Positions 1 through 12,500 of a stretch of DNA of 64,000 bases are shown here, in pieces (the stretch's first letter is position 1; each line of letters starts with the position of its first letter). Source of the stretch: Colias croceus (lineage: Eukaryota > Arthropoda > Insecta > Lepidoptera > Pieridae); NCBI RefSeq assembly GCF_905220415.1, contig NC_059563.1:2428001-2492000 (forward strand). Reading direction: 5' to 3'. Below the pieces are notes generated by a model. It was not told where the DNA came from. It ran no database searches and saw nothing but the letters and a program-made list of their open reading frames with translations. Position numbers and translations under genes: made by a program.

Positions 1-318
1 CTTATTCCACACCATTATGTGAAGGTAGTCGTGATGATTAAAAAGCACTAAAACACAAATAATATATGGAATTAAGTTCTAATTATTCAGTTCAAACTTC
101 AAAGCAAGCAAATTTTGGTACGAAAAATTTAACAGAATCTTCTACAAGAAAACCTTGCTACTATTTCTTAACCTACAGAATTCTGTAAAAAAGTGTCCCA
201 AATCTTGTTAGAATGTTCCATGCCAAACTGCATCATAAATATCTTTATGTGCCAAAAATGGTCAAACCTACCTTCTATCATAATCTGTAGGTCTTTAAAT
301 GTGCCAAAAATGGTCAAA
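1..318. repeat. Downstream flank of exon 19, with short tandem copies of the exon edge
   Basis: GTGCCAAAAATGGTCAAAC occurs at 249 and again at 301 (52-bp spacing). A third weaker copy (CATGCCAAACTGCATCAT) lies near 220. Each is followed by a version of the exon 19 edge (CTTCTGTCATAC, CTTCTATCATAA). On the minus strand these give GAAG|GTTAGT and GAAG|GTAGGT. The rest is AT-rich with no gene seen. No poly(A) signal was assigned. Confidence 0.6.
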
Positions 319-519
319 CTAACCTTCTGTCATACTCCCCACATCCATACCCTGTGTGAACCGGGCGGTATTGTTGTCCGGGTTGAGATGTAACGACGGC
401 GAATAGTTCCTTGGGTATGGCACATGACAGTCCAGTTCTGGCATTTTGACCAGTTTTAGCGGATTCCGTTTGATGCTGCTGTAGATTGTGTTCGGTTGTG
501 CCAGTTGTTGGGGTGGGAG
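319..519 (-). CDS. Exon 19: C-terminal exon (or penultimate exon)
   Basis: A strong acceptor (ATTATCCCCTAG) opens a phase-0 frame of 66 codons, starting LPPQQLAQPNTIYSSIKRNP, with LVKMPELDCHVPYPRNYSPS, ending MTEG and TAG at 321-319. The TAG overlaps a potential donor, G|GTTAGT at 323-322, the same hexamer used by exon 16. The exon may therefore be internal (324-519), with the true end before position 1. The nearby copies of this junction make the donor reading plausible. Confidence 0.75.
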   Translation of the reverse strand, partial: LPPQQLAQPNTIYSSIKRNPLKLVKMPELDCHVPYPRNYSPSLHLNPDNNTARFTQGMDVGSMTEG

Positions 520-3500
520 CTAGGGGATAATATTTATCGTTAGAGATGTGAACAAATTTCAATACATTGAACTGCATAGCAAGAAAATAGCCTATGTAAC
601 CAAGACCTTGACTTGTGTAGTTTTGTAATAATTCAAAAGTTCAGAATTACTCCAATAATTAATTTAAACTAGCAATTTATATATAAACTAGCTGAACTCA
701 AAACTCCGAAAAGTGCGGATAATTTCAAAGAATAAGTGTTCATACTATTCAGTAATTTTCAAAAATACAGAAGTATGTATTACAATACTTTATGGAATTT
801 ACATAGAAACTAATTTTCGTGAGAAATTAAGAATGTATGTCAAAATTTCATATCAAACATTCCATAATACGGAACTTCGGTTAATTTATTCGTAATTTTC
901 TTAGACGCCGTTATTAATATCTTAGTTATAATCACTTCGATTTACTACTTATAAGTTATAACTATCACATGTCAACATGTTTTCTCTGTAATCTGACCCT
1001 AATCTATACAAATATAGTAGCAAACGAGTTTTTACTAAACAAATATTTTAAACTAGCTGTTCCCCGCGGTTTCACCCGCATTGCTCCGCTCCTGTTGGTC
1101 GTAGCGTGATGATAAATAGCCTATAGCCTTCCTCGATAAATGGGCTATCTAACACCGAAAGAATTTTTCAAATCGGACCAGTAGTTCCCGAGATTAGCGC
1201 GTTCAAACAAACAAACAAACAAACTCTTCACTCTTCAGCTTTATATTATTAGTTTAGAAATTTGTTGATTAAAATTTAAAATACTTTTTATACTCGAACG
1301 ATAGAAAATTTCTAGTGTTTCCTTTAGAATATTGTAAACAGAAAAACAAATTAGTATTTTATATAAGAAATTTCCGTTAATTAAAAGTTTATTGATAAAA
1401 AAGTTTATTGAATCTGAAAAACAAGTTGGTAAATATACAAAAACTATTTTAATCAAAGCAGATATATACATTTTTAGTTCTCTAATTCATATAAACTAGA
1501 TTATGCATATTGTGAAACTTCGAGTGCAATTACGTATTCATTCCCGGAACTTGCGAATTGTTGCTAACTACGGAAACACTTAATCTATGAACTTTGTAAA
1601 TAATATCATTTAACGTTACGTTTCATGGAATTGTTAAGTTTTATATTAAGTGGTTACTAATTGAAGGAATTAATCTATACTAATATTATAAAGCTGAAGA
1701 GTTTGTTTGTTTGAACGCGCTAATCTCAGGAACTATTGGCCCGATTTGAAAAATTCTTTCGGTGTTAACCCTTAGCAACACACGCTATTTCTCGCCACAC
1801 ATCTACACACGTGGGGGAGCAAGGTCCACCAAATTGTTGAACCATATCTATAATATTTTTACGATAACTCTGTTTTTTTTTTCAATAAATGAAACAAAAC
1901 ACATTTTTGGAATGCTATAAGAGTATTTATTTAAATTTTAAACTAAAAAATGGGCATTTCTAATGTCAAACAAAACAAGTTACAAAAAACACGTTAAATT
2001 TTAAGATATAACTCTAGGTTACTGTTATGTATAAAAATAAAAAAAAAATACAAAATAAAATGTTTTTTTCTTCTTTTTTGTATCATATAAATTACAAAAC
2101 AAGCATAAAAATCCATGAAATATCTATAACGTCTAAAATCATAAGGGCAACGCACATAATACTTAGAAACTACCGAAATATCAGTCAAATGTAGGAATCT
2201 TATTTCAGTCTGCAGCAATGCATTGCTGTTTCAGTCTTGTTGGTCATTGGTACTTGTATCTTCATTTTCAGAGTTACTGTCTACTTCTTCTTCACTTTCA
2301 GCATCGTGATCACCAACCTCAGACTCCGCATCACTCAAATCTGATGATAATTCAGGATAAATAACCTCTGCCTCGGTTTCCCCAGACTCTAAGTCATTGA
2401 ACAAATGTTCTATCTGCTGGGGATTCAAATTTTTATCGATTGTGCGTGATAAACCTATAAAAACACAAAAATATACATAAAAAAATAATTAAAATATACT
2501 TAAGTAATTACACTCGCGGGGGACTACGCTCCCCCATCGACACGTACCTCTGGATCTAAGCACAGTAGCCCGGCACACATCTACTCCCGGCGAGACCTCG
2601 GGTGGCACGGGGAATACACGGACGCTACACCTCGTAACGTTTCTAATACTTAAAATATTCGTAAAAATTTGAGCGGTGGGAGACCCTGCTCCCCCGCGAG
2701 TGATGTTAAGGGTTAAATAGCTCATTTATCGAGGAAGCTATATATCATCACGCTAAGACTAACAGGAGCGGAGCAATGCGGGTGAAACCGCGGGGAACAG
2801 CTAGTTTATTATAAAATGTTCTATTGTATGTTTGTTAACAAAAACTAAACCGCCTTTAAAGTGGCAGAACTAGATGGGTGATATTAAAAATGCATTTTGC
2901 TAATACTTAATTTAATAATGATAAATATTACATAACACAATATTACTTTTAATAGTTTGATTTGAAGCGAATCGTAAATAAACTACAAACCTGATAAAAA
3001 TTATTTCTAAATACAATGAACTTAAGATATCCTTTTTGGAAGTCGGTTATAATACGATGGACATAATAATTATAAAAAATGATACACCTAAACTATATTC
3101 AATAGAACTATGTATAAACATAATTTGTCATTATAATTGGCTCATTATAAAGAACACCAACACTATATTATTCATATAATGTATGGGATATCAAATTCAA
3201 ATGATTGATTAGAGTTGAAGTTAATTAGGAGGTAAAAATATTTTTTACTGTTGAGAAATATTTATGTAAATTTTATTTAAAACCTAATTAAAATGACAAG
3301 ATCTAAAACCTATACAAAATTACAAAAATATTCCAGTAGACAATACATGATTGCGTTTAATATGATAGGTGTGAAGTCCCGTGTCCCCGTAGTGGGGTAA
3401 GGGGCAGATGCATTATGCATACATCTGTTTCACTGATCGATTTTCTTTAGGGACAAGTAGGTGATCAGCCCTCTGTGTCCTACCAGACCGAGACATTTGT

Positions 3501-6500
3501 TTTCTTAGTCTCCACCGGGAATCGAACCCAGGACCCCTCGGTTCTACGCTCACGCGTCAACCACTGTACCAAGGAGGCGGTCATAATATGATAGGGGTAG
3601 TACTGAAATAATAATAATCAATCTATCTCTTCATCGAAATGACGAACTTCGTAATTATTTTAAGAAATGCCTTCTTTATAACTCTATACGTTCTGAGCAC
3701 GACACAAAATTATTCTTAATTACTGAAAAAAAGATGATGGTGATGATGATGAAAACGATGAAGATTATATTGGTAGTGGTAGTGATGATGATGGTTATGA
3801 TGGTGGCTATAATATAAGGAGATGATGATATATTGATAATTAAAATGTAACTGCATATAATATGATCTAATACAGATTAAATAGACCAACGACATCTTGG
3901 TCGTGATAGTAGTGAATATGATGATGATAACCATAACATGGTAGCGAGGTAGCGATGGTATTAGGAGTGATGGTGTTGTTAATAATATAGATGTTTATGG
4001 TGATAATATAGTTAATGATGAAGATATTGGAGGTGCTGTTTTTGATGACGATTATGATATATATTATGTTGGTGACAATAATGATAGGGATGATTTTGGG
4101 TTTGATGATGATGGTGATAAATATTATACTGATAATGTAAAAACTTACCAAATTACTAGTATCCATAGGCAAAGCGTTCTTATACCTCAGCCAATCTTCA
4201 TACACCTTATCGTGAGGCAGTCTATACTCGGTTGGCAGATAATTCAAGTCCAAAGGTTCCAAACTGACACTCTGCTTGTTTTCTATATACGGATGTACGT
4301 GGTATTGCATTGGACGAACTAAATACTGATCGCAGAACTGATTTCTTTCACAGCAATGCGTTAATAATGGCTGTGTTGTCATTTGTTCGGTCACACTGCC
4401 AGAAATACTGGCGTTCATTTTATTTTCTACTGGTATTATATCGGGATTAGTCTCTGAATGTTTCTCCTCTTTTGTGTCACTTTTGTCTTCGAGAAGGTCT
4501 TTCGTGGATTCGTCGCGGCTTTTTGTTTTTTCTGTTTTGTCACCTAAAATGGTTTTGGGTTAAAGTTGTGATGCAATAGAATAGAGTTGAAATCGAATTT
4601 GAATCGAATTATCGAATATAATGTATTAGCATTACAATTAAAACGATTTGAATTCGATCTTCCGCGAATGCATAAAAAATAAAACTCCTGTTTTATTACA
4701 AAAAAGTGCATTGAATTTAAAAGTAATATTTTTAGTGAACCAGAAAGTTTTGCCTTTTCGTACAGACTGGCAGTTTCTTTCTACATTTGTATCTCGAAAA
4801 CTCGTTATCTTGAGATTTAACACAAATACACCAAGACAGTAAGTTTAAACCCTCAAAAAATATCTGCTACGAATTGAGTCTTTCTAACGTTTTTGGGAAC
4901 CTCTGCTATTAAATACATACCTCGTCTTGGCTGACAATGTCGATAGCACAGTACGAATGTGGCTAATGTCCCCACACACACAAGCACGCTGACTGCACAC
5001 AGAACAGATACTAATACAGCAGATAGCTGTACACTTACTGATGATACACCTGCAAATAAATACTTTGTTGAATCCCTTAATATTTAGGGACATATTTTCT
5101 TTTTAGTTGTACAATTGGAAGAACTAAGAAAGTACACAAATAAATACTAATTTACTGCAGATAGTTGCACACTTGTTGATGATACACCTGTAAATAAATC
5201 TTTAGTTAAAGAATATATTTTCTTTTCAGTTCTATAACAGGAAGAAACGTTAGGGAGAGTACCCAAAATAGATAGTTATACTGTAGAATGTAGATAGTTG
5301 CAAAATTACTGATCAACTGGAAATAGGTCTTATTTTTATGAGATTTTGCTATAAAATGTATTGGTTGTAGTTTTAAAACGTTGAATATTGAAATGGTAAG
5401 AATATGTGGTTTTGAGAAGAAAACATGTGGCTTATGAATGTTAATCTAAATTGGCAAATTCATATAAAAGCTAGATTGAAAAAAGTTGTTAAGGCATATA
5501 GCACACGAGACGTATATTTTGCCAGTACAAGCAATATTTGTTGCAAACCCATAAAAACGGGGAACAACCAAATGAAATTCTACAACAAAACAAAGATAAC
5601 AGTTTCAATCACTTCCAATCGATGTTTTGCAAGCAGACGGTACGGCGCCGATCCTGATTGATTTTAGCACATATTTAACGTCATAAAAAATATAGCGAGG
5701 GTTAGAATCGCTTCTCTTGGGGAAGATAAAAGACATTTCCCGATTAATAATTGTTTCGTCGTATTTATTTTCAGCGTTTTATGTCTCTCTTCGTATTGCG
5801 ACAATATATTTGGGATTTTCGAGTTGGAAAAGAAATACGGTTTTTGGGAATTCAGAATTTTATTGTTCGGCGATCAAAACTGTTGGTTGGCATTTATATA
5901 AGGACTTTCAAGAAGTATTTCTCAGTAATACTCCTCACTTTACAATACATACGAAAAAAAAAAAAATATAACGTGATGTGGGTGTTCTATAAGTTTGCCC
6001 TACCTTTCATGGAAAGCTACCCGTTTATTTCATAATATTTTGTTAAGTGCGTAGTTACTATAATATATTAGGTACGTACATTTTATACAAGGGATTTAAC
6101 TGTATTGTCTAACTTCAAAGTGATGTCTTGAAGAGATAAGAAACACACATGAAAGCTAAATCCTTTAAGACATTGTCTTGTGGATGAAAACGTTGACTCA
6201 ATTGATTTTCAACGCGTTTGCAATAGACTGTCTACTGTTAGAACATTCTACGTTTGCTGTGTGATAATTAAATGTAGTGATCACATTTCGAAGTCGTCTT
6301 TAAAGATCTGTATATTAGGTTTTATTCTTCAATTTCAAATTACAATTTCTAGCTTTAAGATAATCAATAAAAAGATTTTTGAACACTTGATGAGTTATTT
6401 TTTATACTTTACAAGTGATAACTGCGTTAAAAACAACCGACTTCAAACTTGCACTTGCAAAATTTACAAATACCTACAGACAAAAATGCTCATAAAATAA

Positions 6501-9500
6501 AAACTACTGGGCCTATCCGAATAAAATTTTTATGGGACCAATTCGACACCATCCCGCATCGAACAAAAAAAGAATCACGTAAATCGGTTCAGAAACCTCG
6601 GAGTAATCGGTGTACATACATAAAAAAAAAAAAAAAATATACCGGCCGAATTGATAACCTCCTCCTTTTTTTTGAAGTCGGTTAAAAATCCTTGCTTCTA
6701 AATGATATTTAAAAAAAAACGAGGTAGTTTCTCGATTTTACTGCATTTAGTGGGTTTTCAACCGATTGACGTTCTTTTGTGTGTGATAGGAAATTATTTT
6801 GTCATCTGGGTCGGTGTCCTTTATAGTAGAACTAGATTTCCGCCCACGGCTTCGCCCGCGTTTGCAAAGGAAAACCCGCATAGTTCCCGTTCCCGTGGGA
6901 TTTCCGGGATAAAAACTATCCTATGTGTTAATCCAAGTTACCCTCTATATGTGTGCTAAATTTCATTGTAACCGGTTTAGTAGTTTTTACGTGAAAGAGT
7001 AACAAACATCCATACAAACTTTCGCATTTATAATATTAGTAGGAAGTATGTATAAATCCATACGTCTTTTCAATTTTCCTTACTTTACTCTTCTATCAAA
7101 TATTTATTCACGAAATATCCAATCAAACAGTATTTATTCCAATTGGTATCCTATATACCATTTCGGGGCCAAACCAAGCATATTTCTAAGACAAAATCGA
7201 TAACCTTACTGCACTAATGAGCATGCTTCATTGAACTAGCTCCAACTTAATTTGAACATTCCCGCAAACGACTACTTGACTATTAAATGGAAACGGATTT
7301 AATCTTGAGTTATGGAACTATCTATTGGATTTCTAGTTGATATTAGTGTAAAGGCTTTTAAGGCAAATGGTCTAATACTAAGGTATTAGGCCAATATTTG
7401 TAGGTATAGAAATAAAGTAAGTTTTAAACTATCTATTGCATGAATGTTGTGTTTTAATATTAGTTCTATAAAAAAGAGAATGTCAAATAAATATTACAAA
7501 ATTAATCACATAACTTAGCTCGAGTCGAATATAAACAATTGAGATTTAACAAAATTGTACTACTAATAGTTCAGGATACATCGCCCATTTTTGCAAGTGA
7601 CTACTATCAAGCTAATTTTCTGTTTGTAGCTTTATTTTGATGAGACGCCCAATAATTTCGTGTACGAAAGTCTCGATTGTGGTAGCTAACAGAGATAACA
7701 AGGATAAAAATTTTTGATTTGATGGTTGAGAACCATATTTATTACTAACTGAATTTTTTTTTTGTTCAATCTCAAGATAATTACCTAAATTATTCGAAAA
7801 AATATTTGTCCTACAAAATCTATGGTTGGTTCAAAGAGTCCCCCTTTCCAAAGTGTATCGATAACGAGGTCATCATAAATGATTACTAACAAGCTGATTT
7901 TTTTGTTTTCACTTTGTTAATGTTTATATAATTTAACAGAAATATTGTCCTACAAATTGCGTAATAAATATTTGAGAACCATCAAATCAAAATTTTTTAT
8001 CCTTGTTATCTCTGTTAGCTACCACAATCGAGAGTTTCGTACACGAAATTATTCGGTGTCTCATCAAAATAAAGCTACAAACGGAAAATCAGCTTGATAG
8101 TAGTCACTTGCAAAAATGGGCGATGTATCCTGAACTATAACAAAAATTTGCCATCTATAAAACCCTTTACGCTCTTAAGAGTTTTGCTTTTTTGTGCTTT
8201 TAAAGTAACCAGAACACAAAAGGTTCATACTTGCCACTAAAGAAAATTAACCAGAAAAATAAAGTGTGAAATGCATTTAACCTTTGGGATTTCCCATTTC
8301 CACGCTCAAGATATTGATGTGAATTCCACGGTACATTACAACGCTTACATACACCGAATTTCCGCGTCCCCTTTGATTTATGGCGGAATTATTACTGCGG
8401 AAACCGTTTGGAAATTTCCACTAGTGAGAATTCCGCTACATTTACAAACCTGATGGTTTTGTAGGTTTCGCTTTTTTTTATCCGTCTTCATAAAAATGTA
8501 TTGTTTGTGTTTGTTGCCGCAGAACTTTCGACTGGGTGTACCGATTTTGATGATTTTATTTGCAAGCTCTTTCTCCTGTGTTTCATTTAGGACTAGTACT
8601 GACAATTTTATAGCGGTTAAGTTTTTTATTAAAAATAATTATTTTTAGTATATTCGCGTATTTTTTGTTTTTCCACTGATCACGTATGGAATGTTGCTAA
8701 CATTGGTTTTTAACCTAACATTGTACCTCGTTAATTAAATAACGAAGCTGTATTTAAATAATATACCTCGTAGGTGTTCTAGGAACCCTACTGTGTCTAC
8801 AAAAAACAATTCTGATTATTGACAGGTTTTGTTTCCGTTTATATCCATTACTAGATTTAAAAATAGAGCTTGATTATTTGCATCTTATTGCATATTCATA
8901 TGAAGTGGATCAAGTTTTAACAAGTTAATAAATCATTTATTTATGTAAGCAATTGAAATATCCTTTTTTGTCAAATGCTAGCAGAGCAATCAACAACAAC
9001 AACATTTTAAACGTATTTTTTAATTTTGCTTTTTTCTAAAACCGATTTAGTCAAATTTGATAATTTTTTGACCTATATAAAGGCTCGAGCAACACCACGA
9101 ATTAAAGCTTGTTAAAACTTCAAAGCGAAATTACTACACATAACACAATACAATAAAAACGACAATAGGAAATAAATCAGAGGTCATTATACATAAATTA
9201 TTAGCATCTTTTTATAACAATACATAAATTAAATTATTAGCGTCAATTATTCCAACCCGTATGCCGCTGCGGGAGGCTCAGGGGTGCATTCGACCCCTAG
9301 CTATTAAATGGGTATCTTTTAATCTTAATTAATAGTGAAAATATGAGTCTTTCTTTTGTCCCTATTTAATATCTACGTATTCAAAACTAGTTGTGCGCGT
9401 GGCTTTGCTCGGGTGATTAACAGATTAGACTATGTGGTAATTAAGCCTATGAAACTTCGCCATGTAGATAAAAGAAAAATTTTGTTGTGCTTAATTTTAT

Positions 9501-12500
9501 CGAGATTAGAATACCCGTTTTTGTTTAAAATTTAGTTTAATAGTACTCAAATGCCTTATAAATACCTATAAGATATTTTTAAATAACAAAACTTCGATCA
9601 TGGGCCGGCGGCATCGGCATGCCGTTTTTTCTTATATAAAGGTAACAAACATGTTTTTATAGATTTTCATTATATAATTTGAGAATTATTTGTATTTAGT
9701 AATAAATAGTAAGAAGTATAGAAAAAAATATATTCCAAGTAATTAAGCAACGAATTTGCATAAAGGCTTTTTTATTTCTACTCTGTGTAAAATCTCGCAT
9801 CATTGCAATTCTATTGAGAAATATCCTTTAAATTAAAGAGACAAAATAGAAACATCAACTTCAATAAAAGATCGTCATAAATACAGTCTAGACGATTATT
9901 CTATTAACAAGGGTGTCTTTGACCCCAACAAATAATTAATTTAATTAAAACTGCGTATATTTAGGGTCAAATTTCATTCACTTACTGGAATTAAAAGAGT
10001 TATTATCGAAATTATATTTTAATATCCTTTTCTGTTTTGTTTGAAATTATACTAAATAAGTTAATATTATAAATGCGAAAGTTTGTGAGGATGGATGTAT
10101 GTTTGTTCCTCTTTCAAGCAAATACTACTGAACCGATTATAATGAAATTTAGCACACATATAGAGGGTAACTTAGATTAACACATAGGATAGGTTTTATT
10201 CCGGAAATTCCACGGGAACGGGAACTATGCGGGTTTTTATTTGATAACGCGGGCGAAGTCGCGGGCGGAAAACTAGTACACTAAAAACACGATTGTAAGT
10301 ATCTTTCTTTAAATTACTTTTTCTAAATTGAATAAAAACAAAACTTTAATAACAACAGTCGTGTATCAGTTGTTGTAATTAAAAATATAGGAAAATATCG
10401 AATCGAACTTTAAAGTTTTCTACAATATAATAATTAAGTTACGAACATGTAAAAGTTTCTTCGGAAACGAACACGTATTAGTTTCTTTTAAAATATAGGA
10501 TTAATATCTTTACATTGCATTCATAATATAAAAATGAAACAAAAATCATATCTGAAGCTCATCAAATATGTACTTTGTTTTAAATACATTCCCTGTAGTA
10601 TTTATAAAAGATGATTAAATACAATATGATTCGTATATCCTTTTCTACATTTAAGTATGAATTATTTACTTTGTTAACATAATTATGTTAATATAGGTCA
10701 AATATATAGACAATAACAGCTTTGTGTTCAGAGCTATGTTAAACTGGGATAAAAGTATAATATTATTTTGTAGATACGTATGCTTAATTTCATATACGCT
10801 TATCTTTTATAAATTTTAATTAACTTTTAGTTGTATGGTACCTTTATTTTAGAGGACCTTGACCAAAATAAGTCTTTATATTCTTTCAAAAAACCACATA
10901 TTATGTATATTTGTATTTCAGGTTGACATTTAAATTCAATAGAAAAATACAAAAAATCGTAAATAATACACACCAAAAACAACCTGACTTTTGACGTTGT
11001 GGATGTTACAATCAATTCTACTGTAGCCGTACGGGTTCGCTAGACCCGACCCTATTGTATACGTAGGTACACCAAATTCGAAACAATACATTACACATAT
11101 ACCTAAACCTATACATATTTATCAATTTACTAACCTGTATGCCGTTGCGAATGTTCCAATAACCCCACAGTGACTGTATGGGGTTCGCTAGACCCGACTC
11201 TATAGTACGCGTACATAGAATTCGCACCAATACATTACACATATACCTAAACCTAAATATATAAGTTCCCTATATACATATATTGCAGCAATACTAACCA
11301 GTATGTCGTTGTGGATGTTCCAATAACCCCACGGTGACTGTATGGGGTTCGCTAGACCCAACCCGGTTGAACGCGTACACAGAAACGCGCACAGACACGG
11401 CTCCAGACACATTGCAGACCCGCCATTGCGCTGCCAAGCCTGTTCTGTTTGTTATTAACGCGCCGTTTTCCACCACGAAAACCTAGAGATAATATAATAT
11501 TTGTGGTATCGAAACAAAGTAAAATAGATAGTGTCACATGACAAAAAATGGTATCTAGTTCTTCGGAAATATTAATACATATATTAATGAATTAAAACAA
11601 AATTAATTTCAGAACCTTAGGAAGTAAATTACATAATTTATAATTATATACACACTATAGAAGGAAATATTAATATATCTTTAATCAAATATATTAATAT
11701 TACAATGCCAAATGTATGCTAGTACAAGAAATCGAGCCGATAGTATTAATTATATTTTGTTTTTATAAACAAACCAACTACGCCTTGTTGACAAAACCAT
11801 TAGAATGGAATTAGAGGGCGTATATTATAATTTATTAAAAACTCAAACGAACTCAAACTCAAACATTTATTTATTCAATTAGACTACTTTTAGTAGCACT
11901 TTCGAATCGTCATTACATAAGTATTTTGAAAGTAAAAAAAAAGAAGAACCTCTGTTTGAATATTAAAACTATTTTCACACCAAATTTTATTCAAAATCCC
12001 GTCGTTTAGCCATGAAAGCATAACACCAGGCTTTCGCACAATATTAGAATAGGCCTGATAAAGTTATAATTCAAACCCCGTGTCGTGTTTCATACATATT
12101 CAACAATGCAGTCAATAAATCATCGATTTTGAAAACAGTAACAATCTAAATAAAACATGAGCAATCCTGATTTCCACACTATACTCAATGTATAGAGAAG
12201 CCTACATTTCTGCCCTTCCCTAATAAATAATTCAAAAGCCTACCACATCAATAGATCACTTAAGAATACTTTGCTCAAGTTATATAACTATTGACATAGT
12301 TTACGTTATCGATATTAAAAAAACTTCGATCATTATGAGATTTCGTTTTCCATTTTTTTAAACAGAAAGTTGTAATTTTTTTGCACTATACACTATACAC
12401 AATTAGTTAACTTCATTTATAGTTTTAAATGTAAATTGTAATCAGCTATGAACAGGTAAAATAAAATTATATGGAAATTGATGTGCCTATGTCATTACCA

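Larger units (their letters stand above)
1675..2805 (+). repeat. Family A, copy 2, split by a piggyBac-like insertion
   Basis: The left half (1675-1764, ATTATAAAGCTGAAGAGTTTG... to TTTCGGTG) and right half (2717-2805, ATAGCTCATTTATCGAGGAAG... to CAGCTAGT) form one family A copy once the 944-bp element between the two TTAA sites is removed. Confidence 0.85.
520..4148 (-). other. Intron 18 (3.6 kb)
   Basis: Holds two copies of short repeat family A, one interrupted by a piggyBac-like element, a complete tRNA-derived SINE at 3370-3583, and a GAT-rich low-complexity tract next to the exon 18 donor. No other coding sequence was found. Confidence 0.8.
5050..11298 (-). other. Intron 16 (6.2 kb)
   Basis: Contains degraded copies of the exon 17 and exon 16 edges at its two ends, an element bounded by AACCGACTTC inverted ends at 6435-6683, family B repeats at 6831 and 10061, and a 571-bp element with long terminal inverted repeats at 7567. 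8138-10060 is AT-rich with a family-tail fragment near 9390 and nothing else recognised. Confidence 0.75.

Noticed and set aside
2489..2725. 78-codon minus frame (RGGAGSPTAQIF...)
   Set aside because: Runs over the end of the piggyBac-like element, including its GC-rich terminal repeats; not a protein domain.
3480..3583. Possible tRNA gene
   Set aside because: Part of a SINE with a 12-bp target duplication.
3716..4140. His- and Ile-rich open frames next to exon 18
   Set aside because: Produced by the GAT repeat in the intron; the exon 18 donor and the phase-0 match to exon 19 exclude them.
11018..11242. Open frames with repeated GLANPIQS-like peptides
   Set aside because: Wrong-frame readings of the duplicated exon 16 ends.
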